A DNA stretch of 64,000 bases from Berberis thunbergii (lineage: Eukaryota > Streptophyta > Magnoliopsida > Ranunculales > Berberidaceae). This document shows, piece after piece, positions 23,297 to 35,976 of this stretch. Made by a program: the position numbers and the translations under genes. Positions within the stretch are counted from its first letter, which is position 1, and each line of letters starts with the position of its first letter. Location of the stretch: positions 124,001 through 188,000 of the forward strand of contig QNQO01001174.1 in assembly GCA_003290165.1 (NCBI GenBank), given 5' to 3'. The notes beneath the pieces are model-generated. The model searched no databases. It was not told where the DNA came from and saw only the letters and a program-made list of their open reading frames with translations.

Positions 23297-24222
23297 TAGG
23301 GATGGCAACGGGGTTGATTTGAGCAAATTCATCCCCGATTCGTCAGAAAAAAGAGGATCCCCAAATTCGCCCCGCTAATCCATTTACGGTTTGCGGTTCT
23401 ATTATTGGATTGTCGGGTCCCCGCCCCGATCATAGCATCAAACTCGTATCAATCATTGCAATGTTTTCAAATTTTGCTAACCAATATCAAATTATCCATA
23501 ATAGATTCAGACAGGCTTGTGTTAGGCGAAAACTCACAAAGCTACTAATCCAAGAAATAGAAATATCAAAGAATCAAAACAGTAATATTCGTGAATCATA
23601 CAATCCTAAAAGCATAAGGATTCTTACTAGTAAAAAATACAAAAAAAAAAAATCGATCTAAATAATTAAGATACAAAAATTATAACAAAAATTACAAAAA
23701 TAAAAAATCGATCTAAAGAATCTGGATCTCGAATCTTTATTGCAGCTAGGGGAGAGGAAGGCGGGGAAGGGATGGGAGAGCTTTGAGTGTCGAGTCTGTC
23801 GCTGTGGGAGGCTTCGACTTCGACCATCAGAGACGCTTTGAGCCTTCGATCGACCACCAGAGAGGCAGGCTTCGAGCCTTCGATCGACCACCAGAAAGGC
23901 AGTCTTCGAGCCTTCGATCGATCACCAGTGATGCTTCGAGCCTTCTCTCTGTGAGAGGCGAAATGAGATTGTGAGAATGAGTGAATGATAATGTGAGATG
24001 AGTTTATTTCCTATTTATAGTTCAAGGGTATTGTAGTAATTTAACCAGTAAACGGATATTCGTGGGGCGGATATGACAAAATATGTATCCGCCTCGAATA
24101 ATAAACGGATACAGTTTGAATATCCGTATCCGCCCCAACCTCTATTCATCCTTAACCAATTCCGCACCAAACAGAACGAGTGAGACGAATATTCATGAAA
24201 ATTTGTCCCACTGTCGTCCCTA
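23297..24222. mobile_element. non-autonomous hAT-type transposon (TAGGG group) upstream of the MAPKKK gene
   Basis: Perfect 8-bp duplication TCCATGTT at 23289-23296 and 24223-24230. Ends are TAGGGATGGCAACGGGG and, inverted, TAGGGACGACAGTGGGAC. Inside, 23770-23950 holds imperfect tandem repeats of a GC-rich unit around CGAGCCTTCGATCGACCACC. No transposase. It ends about 550 bp before the MAPKKK start. Confidence 0.85.
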
Positions 24223-24230
24223 TCCATGTT

Positions 24231-24778
24231 AGATATAAACTTATAGTCTAATGGAAACATATTATTCATACACTATTCCATTAAATATAGTTTAGATTAT
24301 CAAAATTCATTAGTGCATCAGGAGCATATGTGTTTTGCCGTTGGTTATCCTTCAAATATGAAATGTAGTTGCTCAGGTAAATCTAAACGAAAGTAAGCCT
24401 TTCCACAAAAAGAAAGCGTTTTTTTTGGCAAAATAAACACAACCGAAAAAATATGAAAACAACACTGAAAAGTAGTGGATCAGGATCATAGGGAACCAAC
24501 CAAACCTAAAGCCTGAGAACTCGCAAGTTGCACGTAAAATTCCCGTCTTTTTCATTTCAAGTTCAAGTGGTGTGGCGTGGTGTGGTTGCCGAACTATCGT
24601 CCATGAGTATCTCATGGATAAGGATAAAACCCGTCAAGTGAACCACTTTCCTGTCTACGTCACCTTCTTTTCATCCCAATTCCCTCTCACACTTTTTTTT
24701 TTTTTTAAAGAAAACTCTAAACACCATATAAATACTTTACACACCAAATAACATTTCATTTTAAACACAACACACACA
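24231..24778 (+). promoter_or_regulatory. MAPKKK promoter and leader
   Basis: A TATA box, CATATAAATAC, lies at 24724-24734, about 45-55 bp before the start codon. A T tract at 24691-24705 precedes it. This implies a short leader. No other element can be assigned with confidence. Confidence 0.5.
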
Positions 24779-26194
24779 ATGGAAACACAAAACCAAAACC
24801 TCTCCTTCTCCTCCTCTTCCTCTTCCTCTCCTCATTCTTCTCCTTCCAACTGGGTTAGAGGCTCTTGCATAGGTAAGGGCTCATTTGGAACAGTGAACCT
24901 TGCTATTAATAAGTCTACTAACCGTGTCTTCGCAGTCAAGTCTGTAGATTTGAAAATGTCTCCTTCAACTCATGTTGAAGCTCTTGAGAATGAAATTCAA
25001 ATTTTCAAGACGCTTTCTTCTTCGCCTTATGTTGTTGAGTATCTTGGAGATGATGTTACTAGTGATGTGAGTCGGAATTTGCATATTGAGTACATGCCTG
25101 GTGGGACTCTGGCAGACCGGTTTAGTGGCAAAGGAGCTAAGTTAGATGAGAGAATTATAAGATCTTACATCAAATGTGTGTTGTCCGGTTTACATTACAT
25201 ACATTCACAAGGGGTAGTTCATTGTGACGTTAAGGGAAAAAATGTTTTATTGGGTTCGAGTCCTGGAGTGGCGAAGCTGGCCGATTTCGGGTCTGCGAAG
25301 AGAGTGACTGATGACTCAGGGAAGAAGACACAGGGGACTCCCCTGTGGATGGCACCTGAGGTAATTCGGCAAGAAAATCAAGGGCCGGAATCCGATGTGT
25401 GGTCTCTAGGTTGCACTGTGATAGAAATGATCACTGGCAAACCAGGATGGGATAACCAAGATGTTACAATGGTGTTTCAGATTGGCTTTTGCAATGAAAT
25501 TCCCAAGTTTCCAGCTCAATTGTCTGAACTAGGCAGGGATTTTCTTGAAAAGTGTTTGCGAAGAGAACCAAGCGAAAGATGGACTTGCGAGCAATTGTTG
25601 AGACACCCATTTGTTACTATTGATTCGGAGTTCGAACCATCTCCTAGAAGTGTATTGGATTGCTCTAATTCAGAAAGTTTTGATTCATCATCCATTTCAT
25701 GTAATTCTAGTTTTAGTTCTGAAAATTCTGCCAATTCAGCTAAGGGTAGGATTTCAAAATTAGCTTGTCCCACAAGGGTAATTTGGGAATCTGATGGTTG
25801 GGAGGTCCTGCGGTCGGGTTTATCTCCTGATCAAGATGACCAACAAGCAATTGGAAGAAGAGAAGAGAGCCATGCAGGAACAAGTCGTGAGAATGAAAGC
25901 GAAAGGGTAAAATTGGAAACATATAATTGTGACGGTGGTGATGGTAATAGTTGTGATTGTGGTTGCGAAGCTGGGTTGGAATGTAGGTATGGGTTTAAAG
26001 ATAGATTGATTAAAGAAAAGCTGGAGAAAGGCAAGAAAGCTGGTTACAGTTGTTGGTGGTGTAAATTGTTTTTAATAATGTTGTTGATGATATTAATTGA
26101 TTCATCGATGTTCAGATTTGGTGTTAATGAAAGATTATTATTTGGTTCTGAATTCAGGCAAAGAGTGTGTTTGAACTGTTTGTTAATTTTGTGA
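24779..26194 (+). CDS. MEKK-type MAP kinase kinase kinase (MAPKKK17/18-like), single exon, 471 aa
   Basis: A serine/threonine kinase that should phosphorylate MAP kinase kinases; relatives act in ABA and wound signalling. The kinase domain spans about residues 25-278: glycine loop GKGSFGTV (32-39), Lys54 in FAVKSVD, a likely helix C Glu72, the catalytic loop HCDVKGKN (148-155, Asp150), DFG (169-171) and GTPLWMAPEV (187-195), which is the MEKK-subfamily signature. The N-terminus is a short Ser run. The tail (about 280-471) is Ser-rich, then Cys/Gly-rich (CDGGDGNSCDCGCEAG, 384-399), and ends with a hydrophobic stretch, LFLIMLLMILI (430-440), flanked by CWWC and basic residues. Family members of this clade are usually intronless and shorter, about 340-450 aa. 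The start is the first ATG after the TATA box. The exact clade member is uncertain. Confidence 0.9.
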   Translation: METQNQNLSFSSSSSSSPHSSPSNWVRGSCIGKGSFGTVNLAINKSTNRVFAVKSVDLKMSPSTHVEALENEIQIFKTLSSSPYVVEYLGDDVTSDVSRNLHIEYMPGGTLADRFSGKGAKLDERIIRSYIKCVLSGLHYIHSQGVVHCDVKGKNVLLGSSPGVAKLADFGSAKRVTDDSGKKTQGTPLWMAPEVIRQENQGPESDVWSLGCTVIEMITGKPGWDNQDVTMVFQIGFCNEIPKFPAQLSELGRDFLEKCLRREPSERWTCEQLLRHPFVTIDSEFEPSPRSVLDCSNSESFDSSSISCNSSFSSENSANSAKGRISKLACPTRVIWESDGWEVLRSGLSPDQDDQQAIGRREESHAGTSRENESERVKLETYNCDGGDGNSCDCGCEAGLECRYGFKDRLIKEKLEKGKKAGYSCWWCKLFLIMLLMILIDSSMFRFGVNERLLFGSEFRQRVCLNCLLIL

Positions 26195-27508
26195 TTACAT
26201 TAATTTATACGTTAGGTCATGTATACTTAATACGTTTCAGTTTATGATTAGTTTAGGTTTTTGTATTAATTTGCGTATGTGAGACGGAAATAGCCAGCCT
26301 GTGGAGTGATTTGCCATTGAGACACATAACATCGAATGTTTCTTTAATCAGTCTTTTAGATTGGGATGATCCAGAACATCCCGAATTCTTTATAAGACCA
26401 AACCACAATCACGGAAACGAAAATGCATGAGATTTTGTGAGTTTAGCAATTGATGCTGAGGTTTGGCAATAGAACCGAAATTGATCAGATATTTTAAATT
26501 TTGCAAGGCTAAGCAGTAAATTTTACAACTTGTATTAACTCTACAATGAGCCATACAACACCTGTCAAGTCGTCAAGTCTGGGACACTTGCAAAAATACA
26601 GGGAGCTAAATTTCGACAATACAACATATCATCGCCTGGACGATAAACCCCTTCGAAGAGCTATCAAGTCTCAGGATAATCCCGTTGATATTCTAGATTT
26701 TCATATCTATAAGATTTTGGCAAAGTTGAATTTGATAGATATTTTGCATATAATGGAAATTGTATTATTTTTAAAAATTTATTTGATTGTACAGAAAATA
26801 GATATGAAAATTGAAACTATTTTTCATAAAAAAAATAAAAAAATTGACAAGGATCTACTGAATAGAACGTTAGATAAAAAAATCTTGGTAAAAACAAAGA
26901 ATTTGAGAACGATCAGCACCCACAGGTTACGTGGGGACCCATTAAATTCCGTCAAAAATTTTGTTGATGGGCCCAAATCAATTGGCCCAACTAATAATGG
27001 GCCAAACAATTGTATCATGGTTATTTCTCAAGCGAGGGCCCCACCCAAGCCCGGTTGAATAAATCTATCTTGGGCTCAGGCTTGGGCCTAAGTGTATGGA
27101 CACGGAGTAATTGATTCATCATTACTTCGATTTGAAATTTTTTCTTTTTTTCAATAACGTATGTTTTCGAAAAGTTTAAATTTTTAATAAATAAACAAAA
27201 TCTTAACTGAAGAACCCTCACTGAGCTTGGGACAGAGGCATCTATCCAGGCTTGATTTCAGGCCTGACTACGACTTGGGTTGGGATTGAAATCTGGCATC
27301 TTTGTCGCCGTCACTGGTGTAACAGTAACTTTTTGTTGATTGTAGTCGAGAATGGGAAGAAAAATGAAGGCCTCGAAATTATTGGACTCCAAAAACTTGG
27401 GTGTCTTTTGTATATGCTTGAAGAGTGTGAGATCAAATTAATAAAGATTCGGGTGTGAGTACTGTATCGATGAAGTTCAAGTTGTTATTGAAATAAAAGT
27501 AATAGTGA
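26195..27508. other. MAPKKK 3' flank and intergenic DNA
   Basis: An open frame at 26546-27058 has no recognisable domain and strongly AT-driven composition; I do not call it a gene. Nothing else recognised. Confidence 0.45.
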
Positions 27509-29083
27509 TGATATATCAAAATAGACCGATTATCACGATCGTATACATGACATAAGGATTTATCATGAGGACACAACAAATAACCCACTAGGCCAGCTCA
27601 TGAAACGCGATAGAAATAAAACTAATTCCACATGCCCAGTCGCCCAGACAAAGCCCACTTTTAAGGAGGCGTAGCAGAATCCAAATCTAGACATAGACGA
27701 ATCAAAGCTCGTTACACGTTTTCTCATTAAAGAAGAAAAATATTGCACCGATAAAGAGTCATGGAGGTAGGGGTGGGCAAGAATTTCGGTCTCAATCGAC
27801 CCAGACTGATATGGTTTTGAACCAGACTGATATGGTTTTGAACCAATTCAAACTGGGATGAATTGATTTATGTTGTTTTTATTCAAGACTGGTTTGAATC
27901 GGGACGAAACTGGTTTTCAAAAAATGTGTCCCAAACCATTCGATCCATCCTAGTTACTATAGCAAGCCAAGCCCGCGTAACTTTATCAAGGGGTTGAAAA
28001 TGTAAAGATAAGAAAATGTGTGAGAGAATAGCAGAGTAAATGAAGGAATAGAGTTTGGGGTTGAATCTGAAGAGGGGTTGGTGGGTGAGTTTCAGTACGG
28101 GTAATGGAAAAAGAATAAAACTACTGCTGTTAATGAAGGAGGTTGCAATGAGGAGCTTAACAGAGATTTGATGTTGTGGGGTGCTTCTACTGAAGATGAA
28201 CTGGATATCTAGATCAAACTATGAATCAATCACAACACCCCATTCTTCCATTAGTGATGATGCTGATGGGGGAGGGTTGTGGGTCACCATTTTCTAGTCC
28301 TTCCTACACAATCATGAACATTGCTAGCTGTTGAATCAACAACAAGAAGAAGATAGACGACGAGTTGATGAATTTATGGGTTCCGCTCGGAATCAACCAT
28401 TTTCATATTCAGGGTCTTGGGGTGGTGGTGGTGGTGTTGGAGATTACGATATTGTGTTTTCTGTAGAATTCGAAATTGGTAGATGCAATTTACTTGTTTG
28501 TAATGTTTGATGCAATTTGGTAATGCAGAGTGTTTCTATAGAAGATGAACCAGATATCCAGATTTGAAAGGAAGCTATGTCACTACTTGTTGGGTTTGGG
28601 TCTTTTTTGAATTGGGATGGCACGGTCCCGACCCGAATTGTCCCAGTTCAAAATAGTCTGGTACCAATTGGGTCAGCCCAAAAAATTTGATTTTTCGACA
28701 CGAATCGCTCTCGTTTCATTGTATCGGTATCAGAACTTAATTAGCCCAAATCCGGACCATGCCCACCCCTACGTAGAGGGACCTACGCCTCCATAAAAGC
28801 ATCTCTATTAAGGAGGAGACTGTTACAGAAACATCTCATTCCGTTGCGCCTCACATGCTTAAGTCACGCAGAGAGTTAACTACGACCATTATAAAAGGTA
28901 AAATGAACTCTCGACAAAGGTGTGTAATTTTAACTAAGTTTTTGTCTAGATTTACTTCTTTCTTCCAACAAAGTTACTGACTTAAGCATCAGAGTGCCTT
29001 CGACCATCAAAAATGTAGTCTTTGATAGTCTAACAATGGTTTTGAATGTCAAATTCACAGGAGGACGATTTTTTGACGCATCA
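27509..29083 (+). repeat. left LTR of the gypsy element (split by hAT insertion)
   Basis: Parts 27509-27767 and 28772-29083 are collinear with the right LTR at 36266-36821. Without the insertion it is about 563 bp, against 556 bp on the right. It begins TGATATATCAAAATAGACC and ends TTTTGACGCATCA. Confidence 0.85.
27768..28771. mobile_element. non-autonomous hAT-type transposon in the LTR (TAGGG group)
   Basis: Ends TAGGGGTGGGCA and TGCCCACCCCTA are perfect inverses. Flanks are CATGGAGG (27760-27767) and CGTAGAGG (28772-28779), an 8-bp duplication with two differences. The uninterrupted right LTR reads CGTGGAGG at this place. 1004 bp, no transposase. Confidence 0.88.
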
Positions 29084-29636
29084 GTTTGACGTCGTCCGTC
29101 GGGAACAACGAGTTTCCTATTTTCAAATACAAAACACACAAGTGACAAAGCTCACCATAACCTAACAAAATATCTACGAGACCATCATAATGAATGATGC
29201 AGTCTACAGATCCACAATCGAATAATGATCATAACAACTCTCCCGCCGATACATCGTTGACAACTCAAGGAGAAGACGCGACTTGAATCTCCGAACTAAT
29301 AGCATCCGAAAATGAGGATATGCTGCACACGATAGTCCAAATGGCCCACACAACTGTCAACGCTACTACAGATCCCGATGTCGATTTGCTTATAACCCAG
29401 ATGAAACATGTAACAATGATGCTATAAAGGATCGCACAGAAAGCATATTCAACTAGTTAACCATTTTCAAACACAGCTACAACAATACTCTACTAACCGA
29501 ACTCAATAAAGAGGCAAAATCCTAGCAAAAGTCCAACAAGGAAACTTTGAAAGCAGTGAGCTTCCACGAGACAAAAATCCATTATATGAAGGGACACTTA
29601 CCGAAAACTCATTCAAAATAGGGGTCACGAATCCTA

Positions 29637-30555
29637 ATGTATTATACGAATTGGCAAAACCGTCATTTTTTCGACGCCCTCATGAAAACAACATTGCCAA
29701 AAAAGTTCATTCCGCCAAAGTTCGAAGTGTATGATGGTACTTTTGACCCGAGTGATAATTTAAGACATTTCCACCACATGATGGTCCTAAAGGAGACCAC
29801 TGAATCAATTTTATGTAGAACGTTCCCAATCAGTACTTTAACAGCAATGAACTGGTTCAATATTATACCACCAAGATCGATAGATTCATTTCAAGCCCTG
29901 ACCACCGTTTTCATCACAAGATTTATCGGAAGCCAACGGATGAGGAAAGGACCACACTACCTCCTGCATAGTAGACAGAAACCCGAAGAAACAATACAAA
30001 AACATGTCACTCGCTTTACCAATGAACTGACAATGATTGACAGACGTAGCGATGACACAGCCGCAACAACCTTCGTGGCCGGATTGAAGTTTCATTGACG
30101 CTCTTAACTTGGAGCCACCAAATTGGGCATGGTAATCCTACTAAAAGTAGCACAAAAGCAAATCTCCCTAAAAGATATGAAAGCAGCCAGGAAGAAAAAT
30201 GATCAAGAAAAAGAAATTTTCTCAAGAAAACGAAAAAAAAAAATGAAGGCAACAACCCATCGAAGTAGCGGCAAAAATGATTTGCGACGACTGGAATTCG
30301 AAAAGTCGCAACCAACACGAGCTAGACACGTCTGAATAACGAGCGTAATGAAAACCAGATAAAACCATACACAACTCTGAAGACAAGTCGAGCAAACATA
30401 TTAAAACACATAGTAAAGTGGGATAACATTAACCGGTCGTTTCGGATGAAATGAGACCTAGAAGAAAGAGACAAAATCAAATACTACACATTCTATAAGG
30501 ATCATGGACATGATACTGAAGAATGTTACAACCTAAAAGACGAAATCGAATACTA
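29637..30555 (+). pseudogene. gag of Tat-lineage-like gypsy element
   Basis: 29637-30098 encodes the Retrotrans_gag core (KFIPPKFEVYDGTFDPSDN, AMNWFNIIPPRSIDSF, LLHSRQKPEETIQKHVTRF). After several stops and frame breaks, 30466-30555 reads RDKIKYYTFYKDHGHDTEEC and then YNLKDEIE, the knuckle-like segment typical of this gag type. Not functional. Confidence 0.8.
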
Positions 30556-31127
30556 GGCTCAGAAAATGACTACTAGACAAATTCATCGGGATGCCAAAAA
30601 ATAGATTGAATAGAAAGATAAAGTAGACAACACTACGGGATAAAAAAACAGTCCAGAGAATTGATATACACCACACGCTGCACAACCAAGGGAAGCAAAA
30701 CACACAAATAAGCAAGGCAAACCCCTCGCTCATCTATATCGAAACAAAGGTACCAACGAAACACTTCATAAAGCATGGAAAAGTCTGCATCATCCAATCT
30801 GTACAAATAAAAGGACCTCGTCAGCAATTACAAAATCAAGTCGGACCACTAAACAACATGAAAGGAAAAAAAATGAAACACCAACCCTCAACGCAAAAAT
30901 CAATAATGAGAAAAATGAAGACAAAACAAACAATATTCTGAATCAATATAAAAGCCTTAACGGCCAAAACTGATGAAATATTCAAGAAAACATCAATAAA
31001 GATTACAGATTTACGAACTCCAAAATTTTCCACGAACAACATGTCGGTCGTACAATGTTGTCAGACCATAAAAGTCGGACACACAAAACTTCTGGTATGA
31101 TCAACCATGAAATAAATGTTGGACATC

Positions 31128-33010
31128 TGTTGCGGATTTAACTAACCTAAATAAATAGGTTAATTCAGCCAACTTATAATAACCGCAAGTGCACGGTGTT
31201 TAACTGGTAGACAACGGCAAATACGGGTCGATCCCACGAGGAAGGTGGATTAAATTGAATTTTAGAATTTAATTAAACTAATTTAGAGAAAATGGGGTTA
31301 CAGTGTTTTTAAAACTAAACTAAAAATAAATTAAAAATAAGAAAAATAAAATAAAAGATAGATGAGATGGGTTTTGTGGGCTTGGACTCACCAATGAGTT
31401 AGCAAAAACATTTAAATCTAAATTACTGAATTTAAAAACGAGAAGCTTTAGGGATGAGAATTTCTCATCCCTTGCTTACAATGAATATGTGATCGTTAAA
31501 ATCCAATTCAACTTATATCATGTTTCTATCAAACATTAACAAATTATTTCAAGCAAATACGCTCTTACAAATTATTAAGTGTATTTTTAGGGCACACTTA
31601 ATCAAAGTTTAAGCTTAATATTTTTAGCACATGCTTTGAATATTGATAAAGGGTAATTCTAACTACCAAACATATCAAATTTAATTTCTCGAACATGCAA
31701 GGTGAAAGCAATTTATCAAAATTCAGAAATAAATTGTAATTAATAATTAAACACACAATTCAGTAAAATAAATCAAAATGAATTATGCAACCCATTTAGT
31801 TTGTCACAAACTCGATGTGGTGGTACTCAGCATATCAGCAGGTGGTCCGAACACGAATCTTGAGAAAATGTTCCCAAAACGCTCTGTGGTGGTACAAAGC
31901 ATAATCGAGGGTGTGAATAGCCAAAAACAAATTTGACTCGTTCTCCCGCGCTTGCTACAGTGCGCTACAGTAACGATCGTCTTCTCCAGCGAGCAGCAGT
32001 GTTGCTCCGGCTTCCTCCGTGCTTCTCGCGAGTCTCCTCGACCTCCAAATGCCTCAAGAACCTGCAAAAGAATAGAGAAGGTGAGGAAACAGTGAGAAAA
32101 CCACAACAAAACGAATGAGGACAAGGAACAGGGACTCCCTGTTTCTGCTTGCGAACTTTGTCTCGCGAGGTGGTGGCGGTGGTGCTCGGTCCAATTTTAA
32201 CGGTGGTCGCGAGAAAGGGAGGCATGAAGGAGATCGAGACGAAGAGAGGCCGAGATAAGAGGAAGAACAGGGCGCTGTGGCGAGGCGAAATAGAGCCGCG
32301 GTGAGGCTCTGTTTCACGAGGCGTGGTAGTAGTGGTTCGCGATGTGGTGTCCGGAGGTGATGGTGGTCGATGGATGATGTATAGGAAGAGGGACATGGAG
32401 GTTGATGGAGGTGGCTCTGATGCGAAACAGGGTTGTCACTCCCTTGTTTCGTGGTGGTGGCGGTGCTCACACGGTGGTGGCGAGGTGACTTTTCGAATGT
32501 GGTGGTGGTGCTCGGGTGACGGTGGTGGCGAGGTGAAGGATGGAGGTGATTGCTGAGTGAGTGAGAGATGGATGAATGGTGAGGGTGATGAGAATCAATT
32601 TGAGAGAAAGATGTTTTGATTTTTGTCTAATTCTTTTCTTTTCCCTTATCTTTCTCCCCTTTTTTCTCACCCTATTCTCTTGTATTTATAGAAAATGCTC
32701 AAGATGAATAGGGATGAGATGAGGGGATGATTCATCAATGTATAATTTGGAGAAGGATTGGGCTTAGCATTAAATTTGGGTTTAGGTTATGAATTAGGTT
32801 TTGGGTTTAGGTTTGTCACCATCTGCTTTATTCCACCGTTAGAATTGACTAATTGTCGTTCTTTAACTTGTCGCCTTAATATGATTTCATCGTTTACGCT
32901 CAAATTCCTACAAAGACATGAAAACGAAATAATTACTATAAAATATAATAATCGAAATACTAACATGTATAAATTAATGGATATATTATGTAATAATTAT
33001 GTAAATATCA
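31128..33010 (+). mobile_element. probable solo LTR or short non-coding element, 1.88 kb
   Basis: It interrupts the 70-bp tandem array. TGTTGCGGAT starts at 31128 and ATATCA ends at 33010, flanked by ACATC (31123-31127) and ACACC (33011-33015), a 5-bp duplication with one difference. Its left part contains CCGCAAGTGCACGGTG...GGGTCGATCCCACGAGG, words found in many plant repeats. A TATTTATAG box lies near 32683. 31930-32560 is GC-rich with GGTGGTGG runs. The long open frames there (31965-32470 minus) are composition-driven. TG...CA plus a 5-bp duplication fits a solo LTR. Confidence 0.5.
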
Positions 33011-33317
33011 ACACCCGAATCTCACCTAAACACAAAAAACTTTGAATGGACCGATGTGTCGAGTTAACAAAGTAAAGGTTAGACACCCGAGTCACCTAAA
33101 CACGAGAAACTTCGACTCGATAGAGGTGTCAAGTTAACGAAGTAAAGGTTGAACACCCAAATCACCTAAACATAAAAAACTTTGAATCGACCTAGATGTC
33201 AAACTAACGAAGTAAATGTTGGACATCCGAGTCACGTAAACAAAAAAAACTTCGAATCGACTGAAATGTCGAACTAACGAAGTAAAGGTTGGACACCCAA
33301 ATCACCTAACAAAAAGT
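33011..33317. repeat. minisatellite, about 70-bp unit, 4-plus copies
   Basis: Units begin CACCCRARTCACCTAAACAC and end AACGAAGTAAAGGTTGGA. Starts are near 33011, 33082, 33152, 33223 and 33294. The truncated unit GTTGGACATC at about 31118-31127 is the other side of the same array, cut by the 31128-33010 insertion. Confidence 0.8.
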
Positions 33318-33597
33318 CCGAGCTAAGGAAACGAATCAATACGGTCTGAAAAAATCAACCACTTACAAACAAATCATAAAGAACCACAACGACTAGCAGC
33401 TAAACAATAAACAAGCATGAAAGTAGTTATAAAAACGTTTGATACAAAAGCTACAATAGTTACAAAAAAAAAAAAAAAAAAAAATCTTGATTGATAAGCA
33501 CTATTCTGTTACATCCGGATAAGGCGATAAAGAAGTAGGAGAGGAAACGGGAGCAATGGCAAGATCAATATAAGTCGAAATCGGAGAAGAAATAATT
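33318..33597. other. gypsy element interior, non-coding
   Basis: AT-rich segment with an A tract (33463-33484). No product recognised. Confidence 0.4.
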
Positions 33598-35976
33598 TCA
33601 GGAAAATGGAGCATCAACGACTTTGGGATGCTTAGAAAAGGCAATAAACTCCTCTGCTGTTGGAGTAGGTTCCTCGACATCATCATCCTTAAACGCTTCA
33701 CTAACCAAATGGTGATACCTAGACAAATCTTCCCCGAGCCATTCGATATAATCAAGAAGCTCAAACCGCCTGTCAACAACTCGCTCCAAATCCTCGGCTT
33801 CGACCACATGAAACTTACAGCACGCCACTCTTCAGTAGTGGAAAGCATCTGCCTTAACATCACAAAGCGCAACAGTTATTTGTTCCACCCGCTTCTCAGC
33901 AGCGTCACACATAACGGATTAATTGCTCCTGTCCAGAATAATAAGCTTCATCGAAAACCGTTTTCTCAACAGATAACTCCCTTTCCACATCATGAAGACG
34001 AAAACAAGCCTCATCTAGCTTAACTCTCAAGGAATCAAGATTAACAATAGACTTATCACGCATATTCTTCACCTCTGTCAAAAATTTTCGAGTGGCCACA
34101 ACAACTTTCTCCAAGTTCGCACATTGCATACTCAGCACATCAATTTGGGAAAGGACATGAGAAAATACCAGCAATATATAGCGTTGCCAACCTCCTATCC
34201 AAAAAACCACTTTATCACGACCAGCTCGATAAACCGAGCCCGTTACCCCCACGTAAACGACATGATTCATCCCGTCCATTATCTGCTAAGGACCATGGTC
34301 GATATGATCAAATGATTCAAGCACGAACACTGAGGGTCTTTCTACCAATCACCTGTACCATTCATTTACCAATCCATGTGCACTGTCTTGCATGTCGAGC
34401 TGGGTAAATTAAAATAACTTGATGTCTGACTTAATGCATATATCCTTTGGCCCAGGCTCAATCCAACTAATCCGTGGGTGGAGGATGCGAGGATCAGGAC
34501 TGACAACAGGGATAACAGATGGAATAGCAGTAACAATGGAAAAACCACGTTTGCCCTCCCATCGAGAAGCATCTGCGACAAATGAAGAACTGGAGGTAGC
34601 GACAGAAGCGGGAGAAATCTGTTGAATAGGAGAACAAACTAGAAACTTGGCTGCCTCGCTGACATCAATAGAATGAGAGGGAAAATTATCCCCAAGACTT
34701 CGACCGGCAACGTTGCCTTTAGATTGCTCCATCGCCAACTAGAGCATTTCTCATTAATGGCTCGAGGATCGTCATTAGACAACTCGACAGTGTCCGAAAC
34801 ACCATTAGCAGAAAGAAGTTTCATCTCATCGTCGTCCAGCGGACGAGTAGTCTCATTTTCACTAATTTCCAACACAAGTCTTAACACCTTAGCTTCCTCA
34901 AGAGATTTACGATCTCATTTTACAACATCATCGTGAGAAGAACCCCGACGAAAAACAATATCCTGAACAAAACCCTGACGAGTCACAAGCCGAGTAAAAC
35001 TACGATTCGAAAGTCGTTTCTTCCTTGGAACTCGAACAAAATCTATGGGCAATTGCCTTGAGGGACTAGTAGACCTCACAAACTTTTGTTTCACGTAACA
35101 ATAATGAAAACAGTGACGGGAGCATTGAGATCCATAACATCTCGGATGGAACTCACTTTCCAATCAGTGCTAGCATCACTAACACAAAAACGAGCAATAC
35201 AGTCAACATATGCCTTAGCACGAGCCTCAATAAATAAAGCTCGTTCCACTTCATTCATAGTGTATAGACCACTACACTTCATAATGCCATCGGAAAGAAA
35301 CGAGTCAACAAAAAAATGGGCAAGCTTCAAGAATTCTTCACTTATCTTTTGTTCCTCAACTAATAACAAAATATTCTTGTGCCTGTTGGAAACCTGAAAT
35401 GATAGGAAGATCAATCGAACTTGCAATCTAAAGTAGCCAAAATTCATGGAAGCATAGAACAAAGACCGCGACCAATCGCGGATGTGGTCACCAAGGTTCT
35501 TGAAACGATCAGGATAACAAAGGAAACAGATCTCCATGTTCACTAATATACCAACCTCCGAATGCAGAATCCTAGCAGTTAAAGGAATACTTATAAGGGT
35601 AGCCCTCGCGTAGGAAGAGACCATCACCTTCCAACCATTGGCCCCATTTGGAAAGGAGGAATACCCAAGAGATTCAAATACTCCCATAATAACTCCAGAA
35701 TGGGGAATTGAAGGCAAAAGAAAACATGCATAAATACAGTGCAATGTATACAACCTTAGGGTTACAAGGGCTATCATCTGATTCAGGCAAGATAAGCTCG
35801 ATGTCAGATGGAAGATTATAATCATAACGAAGGCTCTCTAGAGTCGACTGAGAAGCTATATTAGGAGAGTAATGAGCCTCACAAAGAGTCAACGACTTAC
35901 CACTTAACGTATCACCAACAGACATTGTTGATGAGCAAAGGAGCAACGAAAATGGATAAGAGGAAGGAACAAACAA
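33598..35976 (-). pseudogene. antisense ORF of the gypsy element ('transposase, putative, gypsy type')
   Basis: Read on the minus strand from 35976 in several frames. The first part includes ESLRYDYNLPSDIELILPES. It continues in another frame with SFPNGANGWKVMVSSYARAT and SEVGILVNMEICFLCYP, the pattern of plant proteins annotated as putative gypsy-type transposase (PF04195-like). The C-terminal parts (34279-33905 and 33828-33598) look like coiled coil (LDEACFRLHDVERELSVEK, EDLERVVDRRFELLDYIEWL). There are at least four frame breaks. Such ORFs lie antisense between pol and the 3' LTR in some Tat-lineage elements. The function is unknown. Confidence 0.6.

Noticed and set aside
26546..27058. 170-codon open frame downstream of the MAPKKK gene
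   Set aside because: AT-driven composition, no domain, no recognisable homologue.
31965..32470. Overlapping minus-strand open frames of 138-143 codons, Ser/Thr/Pro-rich
   Set aside because: They come from GGTGG/CCACC low-complexity DNA inside the probable solo LTR; no start context or domain.
33011..33317. CRISPR-like array
   Set aside because: Contiguous 70-bp diverged tandem units without unique spacers, inside a plant retrotransposon.
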